DNA of 64,000 bases from Shewanella sp. 1CM18E (GTDB lineage: Bacteria > Pseudomonadota > Gammaproteobacteria > Enterobacterales > Shewanellaceae), in assembly GCF_023161665.1 (NCBI RefSeq), contig NZ_JALNTW010000004.1, forward strand, positions 87,182 through 151,181, written 5' to 3'. Each line of letters opens with the position of its first letter. Within the stretch, counting starts at the first letter, position 1. The position numbers and the translations under genes are program-made. This document shows, in pieces, positions 1 to 9,208 of the stretch. The notes beneath the pieces are model-generated. The model saw nothing but the letters and a program-made list of their open reading frames with translations. It made no database searches and was not told the origin of the DNA.

Positions 1-1244
1 GCTGCGGTATTCGCTTCTACTTTTTTATTCATCAACTCCATTGCATCATGAGTCTTATACAATGTCGTTTCTACACGCTGAATATCTTCATTCGTTGCAA
101 TAATTGCTTTTTCAACTTCAACTTTAGCAGCCTTGCTTTGAGCAACTAGATTATCACCAGCTTCTTTAAGATTCAGGCCTGCATTGCGTAACACAATTTC
201 ACCACTATCCATACGTGGTTCAAATGTATCAGGATCAGACTTGGCAACACTATCGAGGTAATCATATAAACTGATCTGTTTTGCTTCTCCAGAAGTTCCA
301 GCGGAAGGATTTGGAATCATAATATCCATCAATGCCTCTGAACCTTCGGTAGCTAGAATATCTGCCGCAGCTATAGTTTTATCTTCGGCTTCAACATATT
401 TATCAACAGTACCTTCACCGACTAAACCATCAACTTTTTGTTTAAACTCTGTACCATTTTGAGGTTCATCAATAATAGGGTCGATAATGGCATCGATTGG
501 CTTAACATATCCAACTCTCTCAGCCAAAAGGATTTTCTTTTCTTCACTTGAAAGAGCATTCCACTCATTGAAACTCTCTTTTTGTTCCTGTGTACCTAAC
601 CCCCAACTATTTACAACTTGGTCTAAAACTGAATCATACTTCTGAGACACCGTAATATTGTTTAATGCAGCTAACGCCTTAGCCTGATCCGCCTTAGACA
701 TATTAGATAAATCGTTTTGCAAGTCAGTAAGAAGTGATTCTAAAGCTGCTGTTCGCTCTGCACCTGTTGCACCTTTATATTCACCAGAGCTTTCCATAAT
801 GTCATGAAACTCTTGCACACGCTCAGAGTTTTGAGCCCGCTCATTGAGCTTGTTGTAGCCCTTTTTATCACGTGGATCTAATCCTTTCTTTAAATTAAGA
901 CCATGATTTGGAACGCCGATAGGAGCTTCGATTCCTCGATCTTTAGCAATAACCTTTATTGATGCTCGAGCTTCTTCTTCGCTAAGAGTTACTTCATTCC
1001 AATCACCATTTTCATCTTGACGTTGTACAGTTACAGTTCCATCTTCATTCTTATAAACATCAACAACGATATCGTTTTCATCACCAAATGAAATATTTTG
1101 GCCTAACTTATCCAAGTACGCCCATTGACCGTCTCCGTCTACACATTCAAAGAGGCTTCCTTCAATAATAGTATTGCATTCGTTTGCCATAGCTGACGTC
1201 GATAGCGCCGACAAAACAGTTATTGCAATCAAAGACTTTTTCAT
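1..1244 (-). CDS. Secreted coiled-coil protein, possible YadA-like adhesin (3' end beyond the window)
   Basis: An uninterrupted minus-strand frame starts at the ATG at 1244 and runs off the left edge, giving at least 414 residues. The start is preceded by a purine-rich site (AAGGGTG). Residues 1-20 form a type I signal peptide ending in AMA, so the protein is exported. The mature part is acidic (pI clearly low by eye), with two cysteines close after the cleavage site. The last visible residues, around 385-414, turn into a heptad-like stretch ending KKVEANTAA. That phrase is typical of the stalk of YadA-family trimeric autotransporter adhesins, whose beta-barrel anchor would lie outside the window. 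The function is an inference from that short stretch; any large secreted coiled-coil protein would fit. Its monocistronic look (terminators upstream at 1425-1516) suggests its own promoter. Confidence 0.75.
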   Translation of the reverse strand, partial: MKKSLIAITVLSALSTSAMANECNTIIEGSLFECVDGDGQWAYLDKLGQNISFGDENDIVVDVYKNEDGTVTVQRQDENGDWNEVTLSEEEARASIKVIAKDRGIEAPIGVPNHGLNLKKGLDPRDKKGYNKLNERAQNSERVQEFHDIMESSGEYKGATGAERTAALESLLTDLQNDLSNMSKADQAKALAALNNITVSQKYDSVLDQVVNSWGLGTQEQKESFNEWNALSSEEKKILLAERVGYVKPIDAIIDPIIDEPQNGTEFKQKVDGLVGEGTVDKYVEAEDKTIAAADILATEGSEALMDIMIPNPSAGTSGEAKQISLYDYLDSVAKSDPDTFEPRMDSGEIVLRNAGLNLKEAGDNLVAQSKAAKVEVEKAIIATNEDIQRVETTLYKTHDAMELMNKKVEANTA

Positions 1245-1424
1245 AGTTATCACCCTTTTTTATATATCCATAAAATTTTTTAGAAACGTTATTTCGTTTC
1301 GATGGGTGAATAATACACACCAAAATACACAACTGTATAGCTATATCGATTTCAAAGAGTTTATTTTGCGATCCAGGTCTAACTAGTTATGTGACATGTG
1401 CGGCAAAACGTCATAAATAAGATC

Positions 1425-1449
1425 AAAAAAGGCGCTATGTAAGCGCCTT
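1425..1449 (-). terminator. Rho-independent terminator (second of a pair after nagB)
   Basis: The stem AAGGCGCT / AGCGCCTT (8 bp, perfect, 5-base loop) is followed on the minus strand by a run of six T. It lies downstream of nagB and of the terminator at 1488-1516, so it isolates nagB from the left-edge gene. Confidence 0.75.
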
Positions 1450-1487
1450 ATGAATATTGGATACTCATTTATCAGTTTTTGGGGTAT

Positions 1488-1516
1488 AAAAAAGGACAAG
1501 CTAATGCTTGTCCTTT
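1488..1516 (-). terminator. Rho-independent terminator (first of a pair after nagB)
   Basis: A perfect 11-bp stem (AAAGGACAAGC / GCTTGTCCTTT, loop TAAT) is followed on the minus strand by T(6)AT. It is the probable main terminator of nagB. Confidence 0.85.
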
Positions 1517-1669
1517 AAGGTATCGATATGACTCTGCTTTAATTATACAAAGTTGTAAAAAGGCGATCAGATTAAGAACCTTCGCTATATCTCCTAAAAA
1601 TTCAAAAGCCAAAGCTAAATAATCAATTCGATATCATAGAGAGCTTTTCTAAATATCTTTATATAAGCC

Positions 1670-2461
1670 TTACAGACCCAGCTTTGCCATCAGCTTTTGA
1701 TTCTCAGCTTCAATATGCTTATAGAAATCACAATCAGCTAACTTTGAGGCTGCGGCTTCGTCAATCACTAACACAGCATCTTGATGCAGTTGCAGAGCCG
1801 ATGCAGGGCAGGCAGCAGTTAACGCGCCTTCCACTGTCGCTTTAATCGCATCAGCTTTGTTTTCACCAGTTGCTAATAACACCACTTTTTTCGCATCTAA
1901 AATAGTGCCAATGCCCATGGTGATAGAAAGATGCGGTTGGTATTCGTCGACTGCAAAAAAACGCGCATTATCATCAATGGTCGCCTTCGTTAACGTTTTA
2001 ACTCGAGTGCGTGACATCAAACCTGATGAAGGCTCGTTAAAGCCAATGTGACCGTTACGTCCAATACCAAGTAATTGAATATCGATCCCACCAGCAGCCT
2101 TAATTTTCTCTTCGTAACCTTGGCAGGCTTCAATTGGATTTTCGGCGTCACCTGGTGGCACAAACGTTTGTGACTTATCAATATCGATATGATCAAATAG
2201 CTGCTCATTCATAAAGTAGCGATAACTTTGCGGATGCGTACCCTCTAGACCTAGATATTCATCTAAGTTAAAAGTCTTAACGCTGGCAAAAGAGATCTGC
2301 TTTGCTTTGTTGGCTGCGATTAATCCTTGGTAAAGCGATACAGGCGTAGAGCCTGTTGCTAAACCTAATACTGAATCAGCCTTTTTTTGCAGCTGCTTAA
2401 TAAAAATATTTGCGCCGTACTCAGCGACTGACGCACTGTCTTTTAATATTACGATTTGCAT
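1670..2461 (-). CDS. nagB: Glucosamine-6-phosphate deaminase (NagB, sugar-isomerase fold)
   Basis: NagB converts glucosamine 6-phosphate to fructose 6-phosphate and ammonia, the last step of N-acetylglucosamine use. The 263-residue protein carries the family motifs LATGSTP (phosphate loop), TFNLDEY with the base Asp, and [13 protein letters not shown] with the catalytic His and Glu. The Asp found just before that His in E. coli is Asn here, as in the Bacillus-type enzymes. An ATG 21 codons further upstream (2524) is in frame, but homologues begin at MQIVILKD, so the ATG at 2461 is chosen. The gene stands alone rather than in a nag cluster, but a NagR-type operator overlaps its promoter. S. 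oneidensis is known to use an unrelated SIS-domain NagB-II instead, so this classical enzyme is of interest. Confidence 0.93.
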   Translation of the reverse strand: MQIVILKDSASVAEYGANIFIKQLQKKADSVLGLATGSTPVSLYQGLIAANKAKQISFASVKTFNLDEYLGLEGTHPQSYRYFMNEQLFDHIDIDKSQTFVPPGDAENPIEACQGYEEKIKAAGGIDIQLLGIGRNGHIGFNEPSSGLMSRTRVKTLTKATIDDNARFFAVDEYQPHLSITMGIGTILDAKKVVLLATGENKADAIKATVEGALTAACPASALQLHQDAVLVIDEAAASKLADCDFYKHIEAENQKLMAKLGL

Positions 2462-2606
2462 AAATTTGATCCAATATTTGTGATGCCACCAAACAGATAA
2501 ACCAACCGAGTGATATTTAGGCATATCTAGTCGGTAAACTCGTTACTACCGCTATGAATTAGTCTTAGTCGCATAAATTCACAGCAGCCATTAATTAGTT
2601 AACATA

Positions 2607-2635
2607 ACTATAACCTTAAATGACAACGCTGTCAT
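2607..2635 (-). promoter_or_regulatory. nagB promoter
   Basis: On the minus strand ATGACA (2635-2630) and TATAGT (2612-2607) are separated by exactly 17 bases; each matches the sigma70 consensus at five of six positions. This predicts a leader of about 140 bases for nagB. Confidence 0.6.
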
Positions 2636-2636
2636 T
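2619..2636. promoter_or_regulatory. Probable NagR operator
   Basis: The 18-base site AATGACAACGCTGTCATT is an almost perfect palindrome. It matches what I recall as the NagR (LacI-family) box of Shewanella and relatives, AATGACARCGYTGTCATT. It covers the -35 element of the nagB promoter, the right place for repression relieved by amino-sugar. Confidence 0.7.
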
Positions 2637-2759
2637 AGCTATTAATTAGCCACTGTGAGTCGCTATTCATACCAAGTACTAAGCGATTAGCTTAACCCCG
2701 CAATATTAAGGTTATAATGCTCAACTGTTACCTTCGCCGTCATTACTCAAGAGTCTTAC

Positions 2760-3362
2760 ATGCCTGAACTGCAAATTACTAGCACGCTACATAGCCACTT
2801 CGTGATTTATAAGCCCTATGGCTTTCTTAGCCAGTTCGTGCCAGAAACTCGTAAAAGCAAGCCAGTGTTAGCACAGCTCTGTGATTTCCCAGATAAAACC
2901 ATGGCAATTGGCCGGCTCGACCACGACTCAGAAGGCTTATTACTGTTAACGACTGATGGTATGCAAAGCCACCTAATTCGCAGTAAAGACATTGAAAAGG
3001 AATATTATGTTCAGGTTGATGGTGAAGTCAGTCCTGAACAGTTAAAGCTGTTACAACAAGGTGTTGAGATTGGAGTTAACGGCACAAAATATCAAACCTT
3101 ACCTTGCAAGGTTGAATTACTCATACCTGAACCAAACTTGCCAGCAAGAGGCAAGAAGATCCGCGATCCCCGCCATGGCCCAACTAGCTGGCTATCTATT
3201 ACTATTCGTGAAGGAAAAAACCGCCAAATCAGAAAGATGACCGCTGCGGTGGGGCTGCCAACGCTTAGACTCGTAAGAGTGAGAATCGACCATATCAAGC
3301 TTGGATTAATGCAGCCAGGTGATGTAGTCGCGATAGAGGCATTTGATATTGGCAACGATTAA
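2760..3362 (+). CDS. rluE: 23S rRNA pseudouridine synthase RluE
   Basis: This is an RsuA-family pseudouridine synthase of 200 residues. It has no N-terminal S4 domain, as expected for RluE, which modifies U2457 of 23S rRNA in E. coli. The catalytic motif GRLDHDSEGLL is at residues 51-61, with Asp54 the nucleophile, and the C-terminal family motif GKNRQIRKM is intact. The start follows the opening of the family (YKPYGFLSQF at about residue 17). It is a single gene, divergent from nagB and convergent with the GGDEF-EAL gene. Confidence 0.9.
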   Translation: MPELQITSTLHSHFVIYKPYGFLSQFVPETRKSKPVLAQLCDFPDKTMAIGRLDHDSEGLLLLTTDGMQSHLIRSKDIEKEYYVQVDGEVSPEQLKLLQQGVEIGVNGTKYQTLPCKVELLIPEPNLPARGKKIRDPRHGPTSWLSITIREGKNRQIRKMTAAVGLPTLRLVRVRIDHIKLGLMQPGDVVAIEAFDIGND

Positions 3363-3379
3363 GCTCATTAATCGTTGCC
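3351..3379 (+). terminator. Hairpin over the rluE stop codon, without a T tract
   Basis: A perfect 12-bp inverted repeat (GGCAACGATTAA / TTAATCGTTGCC, 5-base loop) includes the last codons and the TAA of rluE. It lacks a following T run, so it may be an mRNA-stabilising 3' structure or a weak terminator. Confidence 0.45.
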
Positions 3380-3451
3380 AACGGAGTAAACAGGTAGTGG
3401 CTAACACTACTGAATATAAAGAAATTAACTCGCCATCACTAATAATGAAAA

Positions 3452-6043
3452 TCAGTGCTTAAATAAAAAGTCAGTTAGATTTTCGGCTGGTTGTGGCGGA
3501 CTATAAAAATAACCTTGAGCATCATCACAGCTATTTGCGGTTAAAAAGTCTACCTGTTCTTGAGTTTCAACGCCTTCGGCTACAACTTGCAAGTTTAGAG
3601 CATGCCCCATTGCAATAATCGCTTTAGCAATCGCAGTGTTATGGGTATCAGATGGCAAGCCCGCTACAAAAGACTGGTCAATTTTAAGCTTATGGATTGG
3701 TAATTTTTTAAGATAGCTAAGCGAGGAATAACCTGTACCAAAGTCATCGATAGAAAGCTCAACTCCCATCTGTCCCAATTTTGCTAAATCTTGGCTCACT
3801 ACTAATGGATCTGACATCATACAGCTCTCAGTAACTTCCAATTCTAGACAGCTTGCAGATAGGCCTGTTTGCTCTAAAATTTCAGCGACTTCATCGACAA
3901 AAGAGCTACGTTGTAGCTGTTGCCCCGCCACATTGACAGCAATACGCCCAAAACTTAATCCAAGATTTTGCCAACGCACGCCCTGCTCACAGGCTTTACG
4001 CAATACCCAACGCCCAATATCTTGAATAAGACCAACTTTCTCGGCTAACGGGATAAAAACTGCAGGCGAAATGCTGCCTAGCACAGGATCTGTCCAACGC
4101 AGTAATGCCTCAAAACCGACTACATTACCCGTTTTAAAACTAAGTTTTGGCTGATACACCAAATGAAGTGCATTTAATTCTAGCGCGTCATGTAGCGCAC
4201 TTTGTAGCTTCAACTTTGCCACTGACTCTTGAGTTAATGACTCAGTGTAAAATGCGTAGTTATTGCGGCCATCATGCTTAGCACGATGCATTGCCACTTC
4301 AGCGTTAACAAGCAATGTACTCGGGTCTTGGCCATCTTCAGGATAAATGGCTACTCCCATACTTGCGGTTAATCTAGCTTGCCCATGGCTACCTAACATA
4401 AACGGTTGGTCAAACATCTTTCTGAGCTTGTTAACACTTAACAGCAACATATCGCTGTTTTCAATATTAGATAAGATGACTGCAAACTCATCACTCCCGA
4501 GACGGGCGATGGTGGCAAATTTATCGAGTCCCAAGCTAAAACGATTGCTAAGTTCTAGTAAAACTTCATCACCAACTGGGTGGCCAAAACTTTCATTAAT
4601 CTGCTTGAATAGGTCAACGTCGATGTAAACCAAACCTAAACGATTTTGGTTATGAGCAGCCTGTTTTAACTCTTGCTTTAAGCGGGCATTAAGTCCCATT
4701 CGGTTAGGCAATTTAGTTAATGGATCATGGCATGCAACTTCGGCTAACTTTTCCTCATTTTGTTTTAGCGCTGAAATATCAGAAAACACCGCCACAAAAA
4801 AGCGGATTTGGTTTTCATCATCGTACACCGCACTAATATTTAATATCAGTGGAAAAGTTGCCCCACTTTTACGTCGATTCCAAATCTCACCGTGCCACTT
4901 ACCTTTGGTGAGTAGTGCTGACCATAATTCACTAAAAAAGGCTTTATCGTGTCTGCCGGAGTTAAATATTCGCGGGTTTTGCCCTAAAATTTCTTCTTTC
5001 TCGAAACCCGTTATATGCCTAAAGGCACCGTGAGCATCAACAATAGTGCCGTCCACATCGGTAATTATCACCCCTTCGACCGAGTTTTCAAATACTCGAG
5101 AGGCCAATTCCAGCTGATCTTTCGCAGCTTTATGAGATGAAATATTGCGTGAAATCCCGATAACCCCAGTCAGTTCGCCATCATCGTCCATTACGGGCAC
5201 TTTAGTGGTTTCTAGCCATGATTCCACATCGCCAATATCCAAGCCTTCACACTCACCTGCCGACACCTCTATACCTTTGTTAATTGACGCTATATCGCTA
5301 GCAATAAAATGCTTAGCCAATCTAGGTTCAAAAAGCTCATCGTCGGTAAAGTTAATGATCTGCTCTCGAGGGAGACTCCACGCTTGCTCAACACTCTTGT
5401 TGACCAACATGTAGCGGCCAGAAGCATCTTTAATCCACACATGCTCTCTCATACAGTCGATAAAAGTCTGTAAATTGACGTCTATCAATTGATGAGAAGC
5501 GCAGCGACTAGAGTTGTATTCACGTTTAAATTCACGATAAAGACGGGTTAAATCCTGCTCAAGGCTATCAGCTGACATTTTTAGGATACGACTTATGTCA
5601 GCGCTATTAGCTTCTGATAGCTGCAGCTGAGCAGCAGTAAAATTAAAACTTGATGTTGAACGCGCGACTTCAGCTTGAATTTGCAGAGAAGTACTTGCAG
5701 CCTCGCCAATAGCAAGATAACCAAATAAGCTACCAGATGGCCAATTAATGGGGAATACACAAGCCTGATGCTCTAATGTATCAGCCAACTTAGTCCGATT
5801 AATATAATCATTTACAGCTTGCTGAATAGGACGTTCATTTAGGCTATATAAATAGTCTCGACTGACTTGGCTATTTAATGAAGTAAGCGCTGCCTCAGCA
5901 AAATTAGCTTGGCTAAGCATGACAAACTGGTCGACTTCATTGATTTGAAATAACGCGGCCCCACACTGGGCTATTCGTGCCAGCGTATCGATAGATAGCT
6001 GCCAGTCATCCCGTTGTGTTTGCGTTATTTCAATATTAATCAC
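3452..6043 (-). CDS. PAS-PAS-GGDEF-EAL cyclic-di-GMP protein, GGDEF site altered
   Basis: This 863-residue cytoplasmic signalling protein has an N-terminal GAF-like region (about 1-140) and two PAS domains (about 190-305 and 310-425). These are followed by a GGDEF domain (430-600) and an EAL domain (615-860). The diguanylate cyclase signature reads GSDEF at 516-520 instead of GGDEF, so cyclase activity may be weak or lost. The EAL side is intact: FEALLRW (EAL at 645-647), the VTES glutamate, DDFGTGYSSL, KIDQSF and VAEGVET. It is therefore probably a c-di-GMP phosphodiesterase tuned by PAS ligands. Translation starts at GTG with AGGA seven bases upstream. No membrane segment is seen. Its input signal cannot be told from the sequence. 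Confidence 0.88.
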   Translation of the reverse strand: MINIEITQTQRDDWQLSIDTLARIAQCGAALFQINEVDQFVMLSQANFAEAALTSLNSQVSRDYLYSLNERPIQQAVNDYINRTKLADTLEHQACVFPINWPSGSLFGYLAIGEAASTSLQIQAEVARSTSSFNFTAAQLQLSEANSADISRILKMSADSLEQDLTRLYREFKREYNSSRCASHQLIDVNLQTFIDCMREHVWIKDASGRYMLVNKSVEQAWSLPREQIINFTDDELFEPRLAKHFIASDIASINKGIEVSAGECEGLDIGDVESWLETTKVPVMDDDGELTGVIGISRNISSHKAAKDQLELASRVFENSVEGVIITDVDGTIVDAHGAFRHITGFEKEEILGQNPRIFNSGRHDKAFFSELWSALLTKGKWHGEIWNRRKSGATFPLILNISAVYDDENQIRFFVAVFSDISALKQNEEKLAEVACHDPLTKLPNRMGLNARLKQELKQAAHNQNRLGLVYIDVDLFKQINESFGHPVGDEVLLELSNRFSLGLDKFATIARLGSDEFAVILSNIENSDMLLLSVNKLRKMFDQPFMLGSHGQARLTASMGVAIYPEDGQDPSTLLVNAEVAMHRAKHDGRNNYAFYTESLTQESVAKLKLQSALHDALELNALHLVYQPKLSFKTGNVVGFEALLRWTDPVLGSISPAVFIPLAEKVGLIQDIGRWVLRKACEQGVRWQNLGLSFGRIAVNVAGQQLQRSSFVDEVAEILEQTGLSASCLELEVTESCMMSDPLVVSQDLAKLGQMGVELSIDDFGTGYSSLSYLKKLPIHKLKIDQSFVAGLPSDTHNTAIAKAIIAMGHALNLQVVAEGVETQEQVDFLTANSCDDAQGYFYSPPQPAENLTDFLFKH

Positions 6044-6523
6044 TCGATATCCTATTAAATCATTTTATTACTAAAAGTAGCTTTTGTTATGGGTACTTGA
6101 TTCAGTATTAGCAGCCAACAAAAGAGCCTAAAATTCTTTTACACACTAGTGTTTTTCACTTTAAAAATAAAGTTCAAAATTACAACATTGCTATAAGAAC
6201 CCATTAAAAAGCACAAAACATAGGCATCCATATCACTGTCACGAATGAATGACTTAGTCGAGAGCTTTTATTTGCAATAGCAAACAATTAATTTGTAATC
6301 GAACACACACCGAAATCATATTGAAAGTGCAAGAGAAACAAGGTTGGAAGCCGGTTAAAATACAAGGGTATCAGTCTAATTATATTGATAAATATCAAAT
6401 AAAATCACGACTGTTTCCAAATTAATACAAATAGTATCCCATACTGATGAATGATCGCTTTATTGCTACCAATTGCCGGTAATTAAAGCTTATTTACTCA
6501 TAAGCTGGTTTAGGACTGAAAAC
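6044..6523. other. Intergenic region, no gene seen
   Basis: This A+T-rich gap lies between the GGDEF-EAL promoter side and the lysS terminator. I see no ORF with a ribosome-binding site. Bases 6507-6528 share a 22-base motif (one difference) with 59631-59652; see findings. Confidence 0.5.
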
Positions 6524-6550
6524 AAAAAACCAGCCGAGTGGCTGGTTTTT
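6524..6550 (-). terminator. lysS terminator
   Basis: The stem AAAAAACCAGCC / GGCTGGTTTTT with loop GAGT has a T run on the minus strand, 42 bases after the lysS stop. The structure would also work on the plus strand. Confidence 0.85.
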
Positions 6551-6591
6551 ATTTTATTGGCGATACTGTTTAGCTGTATCAGCCCTGCAAA

Positions 6592-8097
6592 TTAGTTCGC
6601 TTGTGGGCGCATTGCTGGGAACAAGATCACGTCACGGATAGTGTGCGTGTTAGTGAATAGCATCACTAGACGGTCAATACCAATACCTTGACCAGCAGTA
6701 GGTGGTAAGCCGTGCTCTAGTGCAGTGATGTAGTCTGCATCGTAGAACATTGCTTCGTCATCACCTGCGTCTTTAGCATCAACCTGAGCCTTGAAACGGC
6801 TGTCTTGATCTTCAGCATCGTTAAGCTCAGAGAAACCGTTAGCCACTTCACGGCCGCCGATGAAGAACTCGAAACGGTCTGTGATGAAGTGATTGTCGTC
6901 GTTACGACGTGCTAGTGGAGAAATATCCGCTGGGTAACCAGTGATGAACGTAGGTTGCATCAACTGTGGCTCAGCTGTCTCACCGAAGATCTCTTCAAGT
7001 AGTTGACCACAAGTCCAGAACTTCTCAACTGTCATGCCTAGGCTCTTAGCCAAGTCACGCATAAACTCAACGTCTTTAACTTCTTCGTAAGTCATAGACT
7101 GGATGGTAGCGTTGTCTGGGTTGTACTTCTTAATTGCATCTAACATGCTTAGACGCGCGTATGGGCCACCAAAATCAACAGTGTGCTCACCGTATGGAAG
7201 TAGTGGAGAACCACAAAGCTCAGTAGCAATAGAGCTTAGCATCTCTTCAGTTAGATCCATTAGATCGTTAAAGTCAGCGTACGCCATGTAGAATTCCATC
7301 ATAGTGAATTCTGGGTTATGACGTGGCGACAGACCTTCGTTACGGAAGTTACGGTTGATTTCAAATACTCGCTCAAAACCACCAACAACTAGACGCTTAA
7401 GGTATAGCTCAGGTGCAATACGTAGATACATTTCGATATCTAGTGCATTGTGGTGAGTCACGAATGGACGTGCTGAAGCGCCACCTGGGATGCTGTGCAT
7501 CATTGGGGTTTCAACTTCCATGAACTCTTTCTTAACCATGAAGTTACGGATAGCAGTAACCACTTTAGAGCGCATAACGAATGCTGCACGTGAGTCTTCG
7601 TTAACGATAAGGTCAACGTAACGCTGACGGTAACGCGTTTCTTGGTCTGTTAGGCCGTGGAACTTTTCTGGTAGCGGACGCAGTGCTTTAGTTAGCAACT
7701 GGTACTGCTCCATGTTCACGTATAGGTCGCCTTTACCTGAAAGGTGTAGCTGACCCGTCACACCGATGATGTCACCGATATCTAGACCTTGGAATTTCTC
7801 TTTAAGATCTTTTTGAACGTCTTTACCAGCGTATGCTTGGATACGACCGCTCACATCTTGGATAACCAAGAATGGACCACGCTTAGCCATTACACGGCCG
7901 GCGATTGAACGCTCAATGCCCATGCCTTCAAGCTCTTCTTTGGTGTTGTTACCAAATTCAGCTTGAATGTCTGCCGCTTTGTGTTTTCGATCGAAGTTGT
8001 TCGGGTGACCGTTTGCAGGGCAGTTCGTACGGATGTGCTCTAATTTAGCACGACGTTCTGCAATTAACTTGTTCTCGTCTTGGATTTGTTCAGTCAT
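6592..8097 (-). CDS. lysS: Lysyl-tRNA synthetase, class II
   Basis: This enzyme charges tRNA-Lys. The 501-residue protein has the N-terminal OB-fold anticodon-binding domain (about 60-150). The class II catalytic core follows: motif 2 around [15 protein letters not shown] and motif 3 [11 protein letters not shown] near the C terminus. Length and order match the E. coli enzyme (505 residues). It lies 12 bases downstream of prfB on the same strand, the prfB-lysS arrangement conserved in gammaproteobacteria, so the two are probably cotranscribed. Codon use is strongly biased, as expected for a highly expressed gene. Confidence 0.97.
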   Translation of the reverse strand: MTEQIQDENKLIAERRAKLEHIRTNCPANGHPNNFDRKHKAADIQAEFGNNTKEELEGMGIERSIAGRVMAKRGPFLVIQDVSGRIQAYAGKDVQKDLKEKFQGLDIGDIIGVTGQLHLSGKGDLYVNMEQYQLLTKALRPLPEKFHGLTDQETRYRQRYVDLIVNEDSRAAFVMRSKVVTAIRNFMVKKEFMEVETPMMHSIPGGASARPFVTHHNALDIEMYLRIAPELYLKRLVVGGFERVFEINRNFRNEGLSPRHNPEFTMMEFYMAYADFNDLMDLTEEMLSSIATELCGSPLLPYGEHTVDFGGPYARLSMLDAIKKYNPDNATIQSMTYEEVKDVEFMRDLAKSLGMTVEKFWTCGQLLEEIFGETAEPQLMQPTFITGYPADISPLARRNDDNHFITDRFEFFIGGREVANGFSELNDAEDQDSRFKAQVDAKDAGDDEAMFYDADYITALEHGLPPTAGQGIGIDRLVMLFTNTHTIRDVILFPAMRPQAN

Positions 8098-8109
8098 CTT
8101 CTTCTCTCG

Positions 8110-9208
8110 TTAAAGGCCAGATTTCAGGCTAGCTTCAATAAACTTGTCCAGATCGCCATCTAACACGCTCTGGGTATTTCGGTTTTCAACGCCGGTACGT
8201 AGATCTTTAATACGCGCATCATCTAGCACGTATGAACGGATCTGGCTGCCCCAGCCAATATCTGACTTGGCATCTTCGGCGGCTTGCTTATCAGCATTCT
8301 GCTTAAGCATTTCTAGCTCATACAGTTTTGCTTTTAATTGTTTCATCGCCGAGTCACGGTTTTTATGCTGTGAACGGTCGTTCTGACATTGCACTACAGT
8401 GTTGGTCGGTAAATGGGTAATACGGATTGCCGACTCAGTCTTGTTTACGTGCTGACCACCCGCACCAGATGCGCGGTAGGTGTCAATTCTTAAGTCCGAT
8501 GGATTGATATCAATCTCAATCGAATCATCAATTTCTGGGTAAACGAATACCGAACAGAAAGAGGTGTGACGCTTACCTGACGAGTCAAATGGCGACTTAC
8601 GCACTAAACGGTGTACACCGGTTTCAGTACGCAACGAACCAAAGGCATATTCGCCAGTAAATTTAACGGTGGCGCCTTTAATACCAGCAACATCACCTGC
8701 AGTCACTTCAATCAATTCTGGTTTATAGTCGTGAGCTTCGCCCCAACGTAAAAACATACGCAGTACCATGTTAGCCCAGTCTTGAGCTTCAGTGCCGCCA
8801 GAACCTGATTGAATATCTAAATAACAATCTGATGCATCATGTGGTTTAGAGAACATACGACGGAACTCAAGTTCCTCTAGGCGTTTCTCTAAGCCTTGTA
8901 ATTCAGCGGTGGCGTCATTGAAGGTTTCTTCATCGTCTTCTTCAACGGCAAGCTCGAGTAATCCCTCGATATCTTCTAGGCCACTGTCCATATCGTCGAT
9001 AGTCTTAACTACCGCTTCAAGTGCTGCACGCTCTTTGCCTAAGGCTTGGGCGTTATCTGGATCGTTCCAAACTTCTGAGCTTTCAAGCTCTCGGCTCACT
9101 TCTTCTAGACGCTCACTTTTAGCATCGTAGTCAAAGATACCCCCGAAGAAGGTCGGTACGGTCAGCGAGCTCCTTGATTTTGAATTTTACTGGATTTACT
9201 TCAAACAT
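8110..9208 (-). CDS. prfB: Peptide chain release factor 2, with programmed +1 frameshift
   Basis: RF2 terminates translation at UGA and UAA. The gene must be read as two segments. Codons 1-25 run from the ATG at 9208 to CTT at 9136-9134, then an in-frame TGA at codon 26 (9133-9131) is bypassed by a +1 shift. Reading continues from GAC at 9132 to the stop at 8110, for 365 residues in total, exactly the E. coli length. The tripeptide anticodon SPF and the GGQ motif (SGAGGQHVN) are present. The residue before SGAGGQ (246 in E. coli numbering) is Ala, as in most bacteria, rather than the Thr of E. coli K-12. Expression is autoregulated: low RF2 favours the frameshift. It is cotranscribed with lysS. 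Confidence 0.97.
9131..9148 (-). other. prfB programmed frameshift site
   Basis: On the minus strand the sequence reads CGG GGG TAT CTT TGA C. The G-rich internal Shine-Dalgarno-like stretch, the slippery CTT and the UGA followed by C are the conserved elements of the RF2 recoding site. The UGA is codon 26, as in E. coli. Confidence 0.95.

Larger units (their letters stand above)
1245..1669. other. Intergenic region with promoter of the secreted protein and tandem terminators
   Basis: This 425-base gap holds two minus-strand terminators (listed separately) downstream of nagB. Between 1245 and 1424 it should hold the promoter of the left-edge secreted protein, but I see no clean -35/-10 pair. 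No convincing coding potential. Confidence 0.5.

Noticed and set aside
1174..1386. 70-codon plus-strand ORF at the left edge
   Set aside because: It is antisense to the signal peptide and upstream region of the secreted protein gene, which has a far better coding signal.
9133..9208. prfB as a pseudogene broken by an in-frame TGA
   Set aside because: The TGA is the conserved programmed frameshift site of RF2 and the joined product has the expected 365 residues.
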